In this document: positions 57,601 to 64,000 of the stretch, piece after piece
How positions within the stretch are numbered: position 1 is the first letter of the stretch
Layout of the letters: the number at the start of each line of letters is the position of its first letter
NCBI RefSeq assembly: GCF_003010915.2
Contig: NZ_CP028426.1
Location: forward strand, 2,666,001 to 2,730,000
Reading direction: 5' to 3'
Length of the DNA: 64,000 nucleotides
From: Gulosibacter molinativorax
Lineage (GTDB): Bacteria; Actinomycetota; Actinomycetes; Actinomycetales; Microbacteriaceae
Translations under genes and position numbers: made by a program
The notes under the pieces: generated by a model
Told to the model about the DNA's origin: nothing
Databases searched by the model: none
Seen by the model: only the letters and a program-made list of their open reading frames with translations

Positions 57601-59193
57601 TTAGAAGGGCGGTGGGTCGTCAGTCTCGGCTTTGGTTTCTGCCCCCTCGGAGCTGTCAGAGGACACACTCCCAGAATTTTTCTCGGCGCCAAATTGCTCG
57701 GAACCCGAGTCGTTCGACGGCTTCTCACCGTCAGTAGGGCGAAACACCGGCCCCGTCGTGGACCGTGACTCCGCGCACCCGCCCGGGGTGAAGGTCGGCG
57801 CCGTCGGATACGGTTCCGGCCGGCTCGTGACCACTTGCCCGAGCGGGGTTCGCCACTCCAGGATCCCGTCACCGAGATTGGTGACGGTCCAGGGCTTTTC
57901 GTGCTTCAGCACGTGGTGGACTTTGCAAAGCGAGGAAAGATTGGCCGCAGAAGTCGCGCCACCCTCGCTATAGGGGTGCGTGTGGTCGATCTCGCAGCGA
58001 GTCGCGGGGCGGATGCACCCCGGGAAGCGGCACTGCTGGTCGCGCACCTGAATCAGCCGGCGCAGCGCGGCACTCGGCTCATAGGTGTCGACTGCGAGAA
58101 CCTGCCCCGTGACAGGGTGCGTGAGCACCCGCTGGAAGGTGGGCGCGGCTGCCGTCAGCTGCCGTGCCTCCGGGAAGCTGATCGGCCGCATGCCGTCCAG
58201 GAGCGCCGGCGCCGTACCATCGGCGTGCCCGTCGAGTAGCGCGAGCACGGGAACCGTGAGATTGACCTTCGCGGTGACCCGAGTCTCGCCCGGGGTCGCG
58301 CAGAGCATTGTCTCCGCGAATACATCGGCGCGGATCTGGTCGGCGGTGCGCGTGTCGGTCGCGGCCGGGTCGATCTGTTCCAGCACATCCTGCAGCGAGT
58401 GCTGCTTTGACGGCTGGTCCCGATCAGGCGACGTGGCCTCAGCGATCGAGGCCAGCGCATCCTTGACCGCGCCCCGCCGCGCCTTCATGTTTTCCTGCTT
58501 GATTTCCTTCGCGCGGGCGTCGAGCAGGTCCTTGATCGGGGCCGCGAGCTCGCTCGGTAGGTACGCGCGGAGCGTCGCCATCCCGAAGTCGTCGTGATTC
58601 AGGGTGACGCGCCGTTCCGCTCTCGCCTGCTCATGCGTCCGCTCGAACGAGGCGGCCGCCACGGTGCTCGCGAGCCGAGCGGCCTGGTTGTCCGTCTGGC
58701 CCACCGAGTTCGCCTCGGCATACTTGAGGAGTTCGGCGCCAAACTCCGCGTAGTCTTCTTCGCCCAGGATGCTGATGTGGCGGAGCATCGTGCGGGCATG
58801 GGCAACTTCGATCTTGCCCGCCTCGATCGAGGCGAGCCAATCCGGGAAATGCGTCACGAGCTCGTAGGCGTCGTATCCGCGGTTCGCGAGGGCGCGAGGC
58901 GACTCGTTGGTCTTCACCGCGAAGTCGCTCAGGAGCGAGGTGAAGTGCCACGAGAACACCTTCTCCTGGCTCTCTACCCCGAACGAGTCCGGGGTAGAGG
59001 CACTCGTTCGCTCGACCGCGATCTCATACACCGTCGCAAGCAGCCGGATGATTCCAGCCTCCGCCACGCCTCGCGAGCGGCGAAGCTCGGCGTAGACCTC
59101 GAGCTTCTCTTGCGCCTCCGCGACGCGCAGGTCGTCGGCGGGAAGGTGGCGGCCGGTGTTCGCGCGCGGCCGCTCGTTCGGCTGAGTTGTCAT
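57601..59193 (-). CDS. DUF222/HNH endonuclease (13E12 repeat family)
   Basis: A 530-residue protein. The N-terminal DUF222 region (about residues 20-340) precedes an HNH domain at about 400-440 (DQQCRFPGC, then CEIDHTHPYSEGGATSAANLSSLCKVHH). Two Cys pairs likely bind zinc. The C-terminus is Ser/Glu/Gly-rich. Such genes are present in many copies in mycobacteria and Microbacteriaceae. AAGGAGG precedes the ATG at 59193, and a LexA-like box lies 52-68 bases upstream. The nuclease function is predicted by the HNH domain. Confidence 0.88.
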   Translation of the reverse strand: MTTQPNERPRANTGRHLPADDLRVAEAQEKLEVYAELRRSRGVAEAGIIRLLATVYEIAVERTSASTPDSFGVESQEKVFSWHFTSLLSDFAVKTNESPRALANRGYDAYELVTHFPDWLASIEAGKIEVAHARTMLRHISILGEEDYAEFGAELLKYAEANSVGQTDNQAARLASTVAAASFERTHEQARAERRVTLNHDDFGMATLRAYLPSELAAPIKDLLDARAKEIKQENMKARRGAVKDALASIAEATSPDRDQPSKQHSLQDVLEQIDPAATDTRTADQIRADVFAETMLCATPGETRVTAKVNLTVPVLALLDGHADGTAPALLDGMRPISFPEARQLTAAAPTFQRVLTHPVTGQVLAVDTYEPSAALRRLIQVRDQQCRFPGCIRPATRCEIDHTHPYSEGGATSAANLSSLCKVHHVLKHEKPWTVTNLGDGILEWRTPLGQVVTSRPEPYPTAPTFTPGGCAESRSTTGPVFRPTDGEKPSNDSGSEQFGAEKNSGSVSSDSSEGAETKAETDDPPPF

Positions 59194-59527
59194 CGGAATC
59201 GCCTCCTTTCCACCTAAGCCGGATGTCTATCCGGAGTCTCACAGTTCGAATATTTCTTCGAACTTCTTATGGAACAAGAGTAGAACAAGCCTCCGACATT
59301 CCCGCGTTTCCCGCATACTGCTGCGGAATTCGGTGGACAAGGGCCCCTGCGTTCAGCATTGGATCCAGCGCATCCTTCAATGGCGGTTCGCGCTCTCGGT
59401 GGACAATCTTTGAGCGGTGCTCAAGTGGTCTGTGTGTGGCTAGCCCGACGCGCGTAAGGGCGCCGCAAGGTCAGGCACCGCGTCTGGGTGGCGCCTTTTA
59501 GTCAGAAAAGTGCGCAGACAACGAACC
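59194..59527. other. Gene-free stretch between the HNH and thioesterase-like genes
   Basis: This 334-base gap has no credible gene. The left part holds the reverse-strand promoter region of the HNH gene: CCGGAT/ATCCGG (59219-59234), the LexA-like box, and AT-rich sequence with two GAACAAG copies near 59272-59288. The right part has GGGCGCC/GGCGCC arms (about 59459-59495) followed by TTTTA. Confidence 0.5.
59246..59261. promoter_or_regulatory. LexA-like (SOS) box upstream of the DUF222/HNH gene
   Basis: TCGAATATTTCTTCGA matches the actinobacterial LexA consensus TCGAAC-N4-GTTCGA at ten of twelve fixed positions, inside the longer dyad GTTCGAA-N6-TTCGAAC. It is 53 bases upstream of the start on the reverse strand. 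In M. tuberculosis some 13E12-family genes are LexA-regulated. Confidence 0.55.
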
Positions 59528-60466
59528 CTAAACGAGCTTGTTCGGCGCGCCAGTCTCAGGGTCCTCAAATCGGATGCGGCCACCGGGCTGCAGAATCGTC
59601 GTCACCTGCGCGGTGCCGAACTGACCGTCCTCATCGAAGAGCACTCCGGTCCCGATCGCGATCCCGTCGTGGTCCACGCGGTCTATCGCCTGCACGCCCA
59701 CCTCGTTGCGTGATGGCAGCCGCACGAGCGAGAGCGTCGCATCCGCGTTGATGAAGTCGAGGCCTTCGGGGCCCCAACCGGTGGCGAGGTTGGTGACGTC
59801 CGCGACCGTCGCCGCGACCTGGTAGGGCGAGTGGAACTCGCCGACCACTACCGGAACCGGAAGCTGCCATACGGTCTTGCGCCCAGCATCCTGATGTCCC
59901 CATCCCTGATCGCTCCAGGGCTTGTCCGCGCTCCTGAAGAGGCGGCGGTCATTGCTCGGATTCCACGGGCCGGGGCCGGGCGTCGTAAATTGCCGATCCG
60001 CGTGCCAAGGGGTGTTGTCGCTGACGTCCGCGTCGTCGTTCGGCCGCAACCACACACTTCGCGCCCGCGCGTAGACGCTGTCGCCACAGATCAGGTCGGC
60101 CTCGACAAGCTTGAGGCGCCGACCGTCGCGCAGGATGCGCACCTCGGTGCGCAGCGGACGGCGCGGCACGGGGGAGTGGAGTTCGAAAGTGGTTCGGGCG
60201 GGGATGAGCTGCGCTTGGCCTTCCTTCTCTCGCCGGTCGGCGGAGCCGCTTGCATGTTGCCGGTCCTGGGCGGGGGTCTGCCCCGAGGCGTCGGCCGTGG
60301 CCTGCCCGTCGGCATCTCGGGGCGCGACCACATTCTCGATGGCGCGGGCGAGCAGCGCGGTGATCGCCGGACCGCGCACGATGTCGCCCCAGCCGCTCTT
60401 GGATTCGCTCGTGGGCGTGAAAACCTCGCCGCTGTCGGTCAGATCCCGCTCGAAAAAGCCGCTCAT
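59528..60466 (-). CDS. Thioesterase-like (hot-dog fold) family protein
   Basis: A 312-residue protein with a double hot-dog pattern. The N-terminal half has ITALLARAIENV and ARTTFELHSPVPRRPLRTEVRILRDGRRLKLVEADL. The C-terminal half has VGEFHSPYQVAATVADVTNLATGWGPEGLDFINADATLSLVRLP. This matches acyl-CoA thioesterase II-like/TesB-type proteins of actinobacteria; activity is not shown. I chose the ATG at 60466, because TAACGT (60474-60479, reverse strand) ends exactly seven bases before it, a leaderless signal; an ATG nine codons upstream is in frame. Confidence 0.75.
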   Translation of the reverse strand: MSGFFERDLTDSGEVFTPTSESKSGWGDIVRGPAITALLARAIENVVAPRDADGQATADASGQTPAQDRQHASGSADRREKEGQAQLIPARTTFELHSPVPRRPLRTEVRILRDGRRLKLVEADLICGDSVYARARSVWLRPNDDADVSDNTPWHADRQFTTPGPGPWNPSNDRRLFRSADKPWSDQGWGHQDAGRKTVWQLPVPVVVGEFHSPYQVAATVADVTNLATGWGPEGLDFINADATLSLVRLPSRNEVGVQAIDRVDHDGIAIGTGVLFDEDGQFGTAQVTTILQPGGRIRFEDPETGAPNKLV

Positions 60467-60666
60467 CGCATCCACGTTACTCAGTCCCGGCATTTCTGGG
60501 CATCACCCCGGCAGAAAATTGTGCACGCCTGAGTGCGACACGCCCGCGACGCGCCGTGGACGGTGCGCAGGCGTGCACTTTTTCCGCGGCGAGACGGGCC
60601 CAGGGCAGCGGGAACCGCAGAACTTGGCCGGATACGCAGACAAACAAGAAATTTCACGCGACAGGA

Positions 60667-60683
60667 ATACCCATGGGGGGTAT
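60667..60683. promoter_or_regulatory. CsoR-type operator upstream of copZ
   Basis: ATACCC-ATGGG-GGGTAT is a perfect 6-base inverted repeat with a G-rich centre, as in known CsoR/RicR operators. It lies 32 bases before the copZ start and could overlap the -10 (TATGTT at 60681). The csoR gene is 3.2 kb upstream. Confidence 0.7.
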
Positions 60684-60714
60684 GTTGGTTCCAACAATCG
60701 AGGAAGGAAACATC

Positions 60715-60927
60715 ATGACTACCACCACCTACCAGATCACCGGAATGACCTGCGGCCACTGCGAGATGAGCGTCCGCGAGGAAATCAGTGAGATCGAGGG
60801 CGTCACCTCGGTTACCGCAAGCAGTGCTGACGGCACTGCCACCGTCGAGTCCGCTGCGCCCCTCGACCTCGGTGCGGTGCGCGCTGCAGTCGAGGAGGCC
60901 GGCTATGAGCTCGTCGACGCCAAGTAG
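60715..60927 (+). CDS. copZ: Copper chaperone, heavy-metal-associated domain protein
   Basis: A 70-residue HMA-domain protein with the copper site MTCGHC (C13, C16). The beta-alpha-beta-beta-alpha-beta pattern is complete. It delivers Cu+ to the membrane pump and to sensors. GAGGAAGG precedes the ATG. The copA gene starts 23 bases inside its end, so the two are translationally coupled, and both lie behind the CsoR-type operator. Confidence 0.95.
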   Translation: MTTTTYQITGMTCGHCEMSVREEISEIEGVTSVTASSADGTATVESAAPLDLGAVRAAVEEAGYELVDAK

Positions 60928-63448
60928 CGCGGTCGCCCCGGAGCACCAAGCAGCTCCGGGGAGCACCACCGACACCCCAAACTTTAACGACCCGGTGCTC
61001 AAGACCCTGACGCTCGACGTCGAGGGCATGACCTGCGCATCCTGCGCCAACCGCATCGAGCGCAAGCTCAACAGGCTCGACGACGTGGATGCGAACGTCA
61101 ACTTCGCGCTGAACCGCGCGAGCGTGAAGGTGCCCGAGGGGGCAGATGCGAAGGCCGAGTACGAGCGCCTCATCGAGGCCGTTCGCGCGGCCGGTTACGA
61201 CGCGACCCCACACGTGAGTCGCTACGCGCAGGCCCCGGCAAACACTGCCACCGCGTCGGCGACCGGTGCAAGCAACGCGCCGACAGCCGATGTGACCAGC
61301 AGCGCCGGCGCCGATGTCGCCGAGTCCAACGTGACCAGCGCATCCGCCGCTCAGCCCCAGCCCGAGCCTGTCCTCGACGAGAACGAGCGCGCGGCGAAGT
61401 CTTACCGCAACCGCTTCGTGTGGTCGGCGATCCTGACCGTCCCGGTCATCCTGATTTCGATGATCCCGCAGTTGCAGTTCATCGGCTGGCAGTGGGTCGT
61501 CATGGTGCTGACGCTTCCGGTCGTGACGTGGGGCGCCTGGCCGTTCCACCGCGCGACGCTACGGAACCTGCGCCACGGCGCGACGAGCATGGACACCCTC
61601 GTGTCGATCGGCGTCACCGCGGCCACCCTGTGGTCGCTGTACGCGATGTTCTTTGGCCACGCCGGGGAGCTCGGCATGACCCACGGCTTCGAGTGGCGCC
61701 TCACGGCCCAATCGGGCACGGGCAACATCTACTTCGAGGTTGCCGCTGGCGTCACGATGTTCCTGCTGCTCGGCCGCTGGCTCGAGGCGCGCGCCAAGCG
61801 CCAAGCTGGTTCCGCGCTGCGGGCCCTGCTCGACCTCGGTGCGAAGGACGTCGAGATCATCGAGGGCGACGCATCCCGTCGCGTTCCGGTTTCGGAACTC
61901 CGCGTCGGCCAGCGCTTCATCGTGCGCCCCGGCGAGCGAGTCGCGACCGACGGTGACGTCATCGAGGGCGAATCCGCCGTGGACACCTCGATGCTCACCG
62001 GCGAATCAGTGCCCGTCGAGGTCAAGCCCGGCGACGAGGTCGTCGGCGCGACGGTCAACGTCTCCGGCCGCCTGGTCGTCGAGGCCACCCGCATCGGCGC
62101 CGACACCCAGCTGGCCCGCATGGGCGAGCTCGTCGAGAACGCGCAGAACGGCAAGGCTGAGGCACAGCGCCTCGCCGACAAGATCTCCGCCGTGTTCGTG
62201 CCGGTCGTGCTCGTGCTCTCGGTCGTCACGCTCTTCGCGTGGCTCATCTTCGGTGGCACCGTCGACATGGCGTTTACCGCCGCCGTCGCCGTGCTCATCA
62301 TCGCCTGCCCGTGTGCGCTTGGGCTTGCGACCCCGACCGCAATCCTCGCCGGAACCGGTCGCGGTGCCCAGCTGGGCATCCTGATCGCAGGTCCTGAGGC
62401 GCTCGAACAGGCGCGCCGAATCGACACTGTCGTGCTCGACAAGACCGGCACGGTCACGAGCGGCGAGATGAGTGTCGCCTGGGTGCGCACGCTCGACGCG
62501 TCGGTCAGTGAGGATGCGCTGCTCACGCTCGCGGCCTCGGTCGAGGATGCGTCGGAACACCCGCTTGCTCGCGCGATTGTGAGGTCCGCGGAGGACCGTG
62601 GCCTGACGCTCGAGCCTGTCTCGGAGTTCCGAAACGAGGCCGGACGCGGGGTCGTCGGCATCGTCGACGGCGTCGAGGTGCGGGTCGGTCGCGTGGTTAC
62701 TGGCGACGCGGATGCAGCGCCGATCGCGGCTGTCGCAGGGTCGGCGGATGCGTCGCAAACAGTTGGCGCTGCTCCGGTCGCGGATGCCTCGGCTGGAAAG
62801 GCTGTGGCTACGACGGCGGCCGAAGTGGATGCGGTCATCGCCGAGTTTTCTGGCGCCGGTCAGACCCCGGTGCTGGTGCGCGTCGACGGCGCGGTGGTCG
62901 GTGTGATTGCCGTCGCCGACACGATCAAGCCGACCTCGGCGGAGGCCATCGTTCGCCTGCGCGAGCTCGGGCTCGAGCCCGTGCTGCTCACCGGCGACCA
63001 CGAGCTCGTGGCGAAGGCCGTCGCATCCGAGGTTGGAATCGACCGCGTGATCGCTGGCGTCCTGCCTGAGCAAAAGGCTGAGGTCGTCGCGCAGCTGCAG
63101 GCCGAAGGCAAGAGGGTAGCGATGGTGGGCGACGGCGTAAACGACGCACCCGCGCTCGCGACCGCCGACCTCGGCATCGCGATGGGCGGCGGAACCGACG
63201 CCGCGATCGAGGCTGCGGACATCACGCTCGTACGCGATGACGTGAACGCCGCGGTGGATGCGATCCGCCTGTCGCGGCAGTCGAACCGAGTGATCATGCA
63301 GAACCTGTTCTGGGCGTTCGCGTACAACGTGGCGGCGATTCCGCTTGCCGCGTTCGGGCTGCTCTCGCCGATGATCGCGGGTGTCGCGATGGCGTTCTCG
63401 AGCGTCTTCGTGGTGCTCAACTCGCTGCGCCTGCTCCGCTTCAAGTAA
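60905..63448 (+). CDS. copA: Copper-translocating P1B-type ATPase
   Basis: An 847-residue Cu+ efflux pump. One N-terminal HMA domain has MTCASC (42-47). TGES is at 365-368, the membrane metal site CPC at 468-470, the phosphorylated Asp in DKTGT at 512-516, the HP motif at H552, and GDGVND at 742-747. Two Ala/Ser/Thr-rich inserts are seen, one after the HMA domain (about 120-155) and one in the nucleotide-binding domain (about 600-640, [10 protein letters not shown] region). I chose the ATG at 60905, which follows GAGGAGG inside the end of copZ. Confidence 0.95.
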   Translation: MSSSTPSSAVAPEHQAAPGSTTDTPNFNDPVLKTLTLDVEGMTCASCANRIERKLNRLDDVDANVNFALNRASVKVPEGADAKAEYERLIEAVRAAGYDATPHVSRYAQAPANTATASATGASNAPTADVTSSAGADVAESNVTSASAAQPQPEPVLDENERAAKSYRNRFVWSAILTVPVILISMIPQLQFIGWQWVVMVLTLPVVTWGAWPFHRATLRNLRHGATSMDTLVSIGVTAATLWSLYAMFFGHAGELGMTHGFEWRLTAQSGTGNIYFEVAAGVTMFLLLGRWLEARAKRQAGSALRALLDLGAKDVEIIEGDASRRVPVSELRVGQRFIVRPGERVATDGDVIEGESAVDTSMLTGESVPVEVKPGDEVVGATVNVSGRLVVEATRIGADTQLARMGELVENAQNGKAEAQRLADKISAVFVPVVLVLSVVTLFAWLIFGGTVDMAFTAAVAVLIIACPCALGLATPTAILAGTGRGAQLGILIAGPEALEQARRIDTVVLDKTGTVTSGEMSVAWVRTLDASVSEDALLTLAASVEDASEHPLARAIVRSAEDRGLTLEPVSEFRNEAGRGVVGIVDGVEVRVGRVVTGDADAAPIAAVAGSADASQTVGAAPVADASAGKAVATTAAEVDAVIAEFSGAGQTPVLVRVDGAVVGVIAVADTIKPTSAEAIVRLRELGLEPVLLTGDHELVAKAVASEVGIDRVIAGVLPEQKAEVVAQLQAEGKRVAMVGDGVNDAPALATADLGIAMGGGTDAAIEAADITLVRDDVNAAVDAIRLSRQSNRVIMQNLFWAFAYNVAAIPLAAFGLLSPMIAGVAMAFSSVFVVLNSLRLLRFK

Positions 63449-63461
63449 CGGCTGGGCTCCC

Positions 63462-63499
63462 TGAGCCCGTCGAAAGGCGGTTCTTGAGCCCGCCGAAAG
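63462..63499 (+). repeat. Short direct repeat TGAGCCCG(T/C)CGAAAG
   Basis: Two copies, 63462-63476 and 63485-63499, lie 23 bases apart. The complement of TTGAGCCC occurs again at 63559-63566, flanking the first hairpin below. Confidence 0.6.
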
Positions 63500-63503
63500 A
63501 CTG

Positions 63504-63547
63504 GTCACGTTCTGGGATTATGACGACTCATAACCCCAGAACGTGAC
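63504..63547. terminator. Long hairpin 1 after copA
   Basis: GTCACGTTCTGGGATTAT (63504-63521), an 8-base loop, and ATAACCCCAGAACGTGAC (63530-63547). The 18-bp stem has one mismatch (A opposite C). It lies between convergent genes and could terminate both. It is nested in an imperfect larger dyad, 63483-63566. Confidence 0.7.
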
Positions 63548-63569
63548 AACTTTCCGTTTGGGCTCAAGC

Positions 63570-63627
63570 AAGATTGGTCACGTCTCGGGTTTATACGTCC
63601 TGATAATCCCGAGACGTGACCAATCTT
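63570..63627. terminator. Long hairpin 2 after copA
   Basis: A 25-bp stem (63570-63594 with 63603-63627) with an 8-base loop and one mismatch at the same position as in hairpin 1. The inner stem reads CTCGGG-T-TTAT/ATAA-T-CCCGAG where hairpin 1 has TCTGGG-A-TTAT/ATAA-C-CCCAGA. Outer parts GGTCACGT/ACGTGACC are shared. Confidence 0.75.
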
Positions 63628-63690
63628 CGTGTGCGGCAAGGCGAGCGTGACCCAACCTTCGCACGTGGCTGGCGCGGATGCGCCCAAACG

Positions 63691-64000
63691 CTACTTCGCG
63701 AGCGACGTGAACCAGTCCGGCGCCTGACCCTGGCCTGCGCCGAAGTACTCGTGCTGGAAAAGCGAGCCGACCACGAGCTTCGGGAACTGCATCCCTCGTG
63801 CGAGCAGCTGCGAGAACCGGTCCGCGCCGCCACCGGCTGCCTTCATCGCATCCCACTTCACGTCGAACTTCTTCTTCGCGGGGATGTCATACGCGAGGTC
63901 GCTCTTCGACGCGAACTGCGCGAGCTGCTCGTCGTTGTACGGCACGGTCTTGCGCAGGGTCTTCGCGACGCCCGCGCCCTTGTTCACGAGCTCGCGGGTG
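63691..64000 (-). CDS. C-terminal part of a protein of unknown function, cut by the window edge
   Basis: About 100 residues ending FGAGQGQAPDWFTSLAK are visible; the frame is open to base 64000, so the gene continues outside. The visible part is mixed polar with KKKFDVKWDAMKAAGGGADRFSQLLARGMQFPKLVVGSLFQHEYFG. I do not recognise the family. The GTG at 63987 is internal and not a start. It is convergent with copA. Confidence 0.6.
   Translation of the reverse strand, partial: TRELVNKGAGVAKTLRKTVPYNDEQLAQFASKSDLAYDIPAKKKFDVKWDAMKAAGGGADRFSQLLARGMQFPKLVVGSLFQHEYFGAGQGQAPDWFTSLAK

Overview
The window is high-GC actinobacterial DNA, most likely from Microbacteriaceae or a close relative. The evidence is GTG/TTG starts, strong GAAGGAG-type ribosome binding sites, several candidate leaderless starts, a CopD-CtaG fusion protein, a DUF222/HNH (13E12-type) nuclease gene, an OleBC fusion, an LAxTG-anchored surface protein, and constant recurrence of the hexamer GGATGC/GCATCC. 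The species cannot be named from this sequence alone.

Layout. 1-2062: end of a metal (zinc-type) ABC transporter operon with two permeases and a Fur/Zur regulator. 2192-3596: a complete insertion sequence. 3780-4495: zinc-independent ribosomal proteins L28, L33 and S14. 4944-10584: HU, a copper/cytochrome oxidase assembly membrane protein, a PIF1-like helicase and a membrane alpha/beta hydrolase (reverse strand). 10778-11323: a YceI protein. 11446-18458: two tandem IclR regulators divergent from an aromatic or ring-cleavage type catabolic operon (VOC dioxygenase, FAH hydrolase, aldehyde dehydrogenase, SnoaL protein), which is interrupted by an IS3-family element just before a flavin reductase. 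18658-20820: a YczE-like membrane protein and a phytoene-dehydrogenase-like oxidoreductase. 21180-27757: a 1541-residue repetitive wall-anchored surface protein followed by an SdpA/SdpB-like pair (DUF5819 and HTTM).

27896-32125 is a head-to-head olefin biosynthesis locus (oleA-oleBC-oleD) that appears to be decaying: oleA has lost its middle, including the catalytic cysteine, and oleBC carries a one-base frameshift. 32143-42112: SIMPL protein, a luciferase-like monooxygenase, SnoaL and SDR genes, a thioredoxin-like protein, an ArsC-type phosphatase, a KUP potassium transporter, ferritin, tRNA-Gly(CCC), dCTP deaminase, a serine hydrolase and a VIT1/CCC1 metal transporter with a ferritin-like N-terminus.

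42141-55438 looks like a nitrogen-compound catabolic region: a PucR regulator, an MHS-type transporter, two paralogous YtcJ-type amidohydrolases, an M20 N-carbamoylase-like hydrolase and a ThDP-dependent enzyme. A small secreted-protein island on the opposite strand (DUF4333 protein, lipoprotein, trypsin-like lipoprotein) and a luciferase-like oxidase split it. 55469-64000: a PrmC-like methyltransferase, CsoR, a DUF222/HNH nuclease with a LexA-like box, a thioesterase-like protein, copZ-copA preceded by a CsoR-type operator, and a truncated unknown gene at the edge.

Most distinctive points: the remodelled ole operon; two long paralogous hairpins with compensating stem changes after copA; a REP-like hairpin family, one pair of which encodes part of a lipoprotein signal peptide; the long DNA repeats of the surface protein; and the two-amidohydrolase/M20/ThDP/PucR cluster, whose substrate is not evident.
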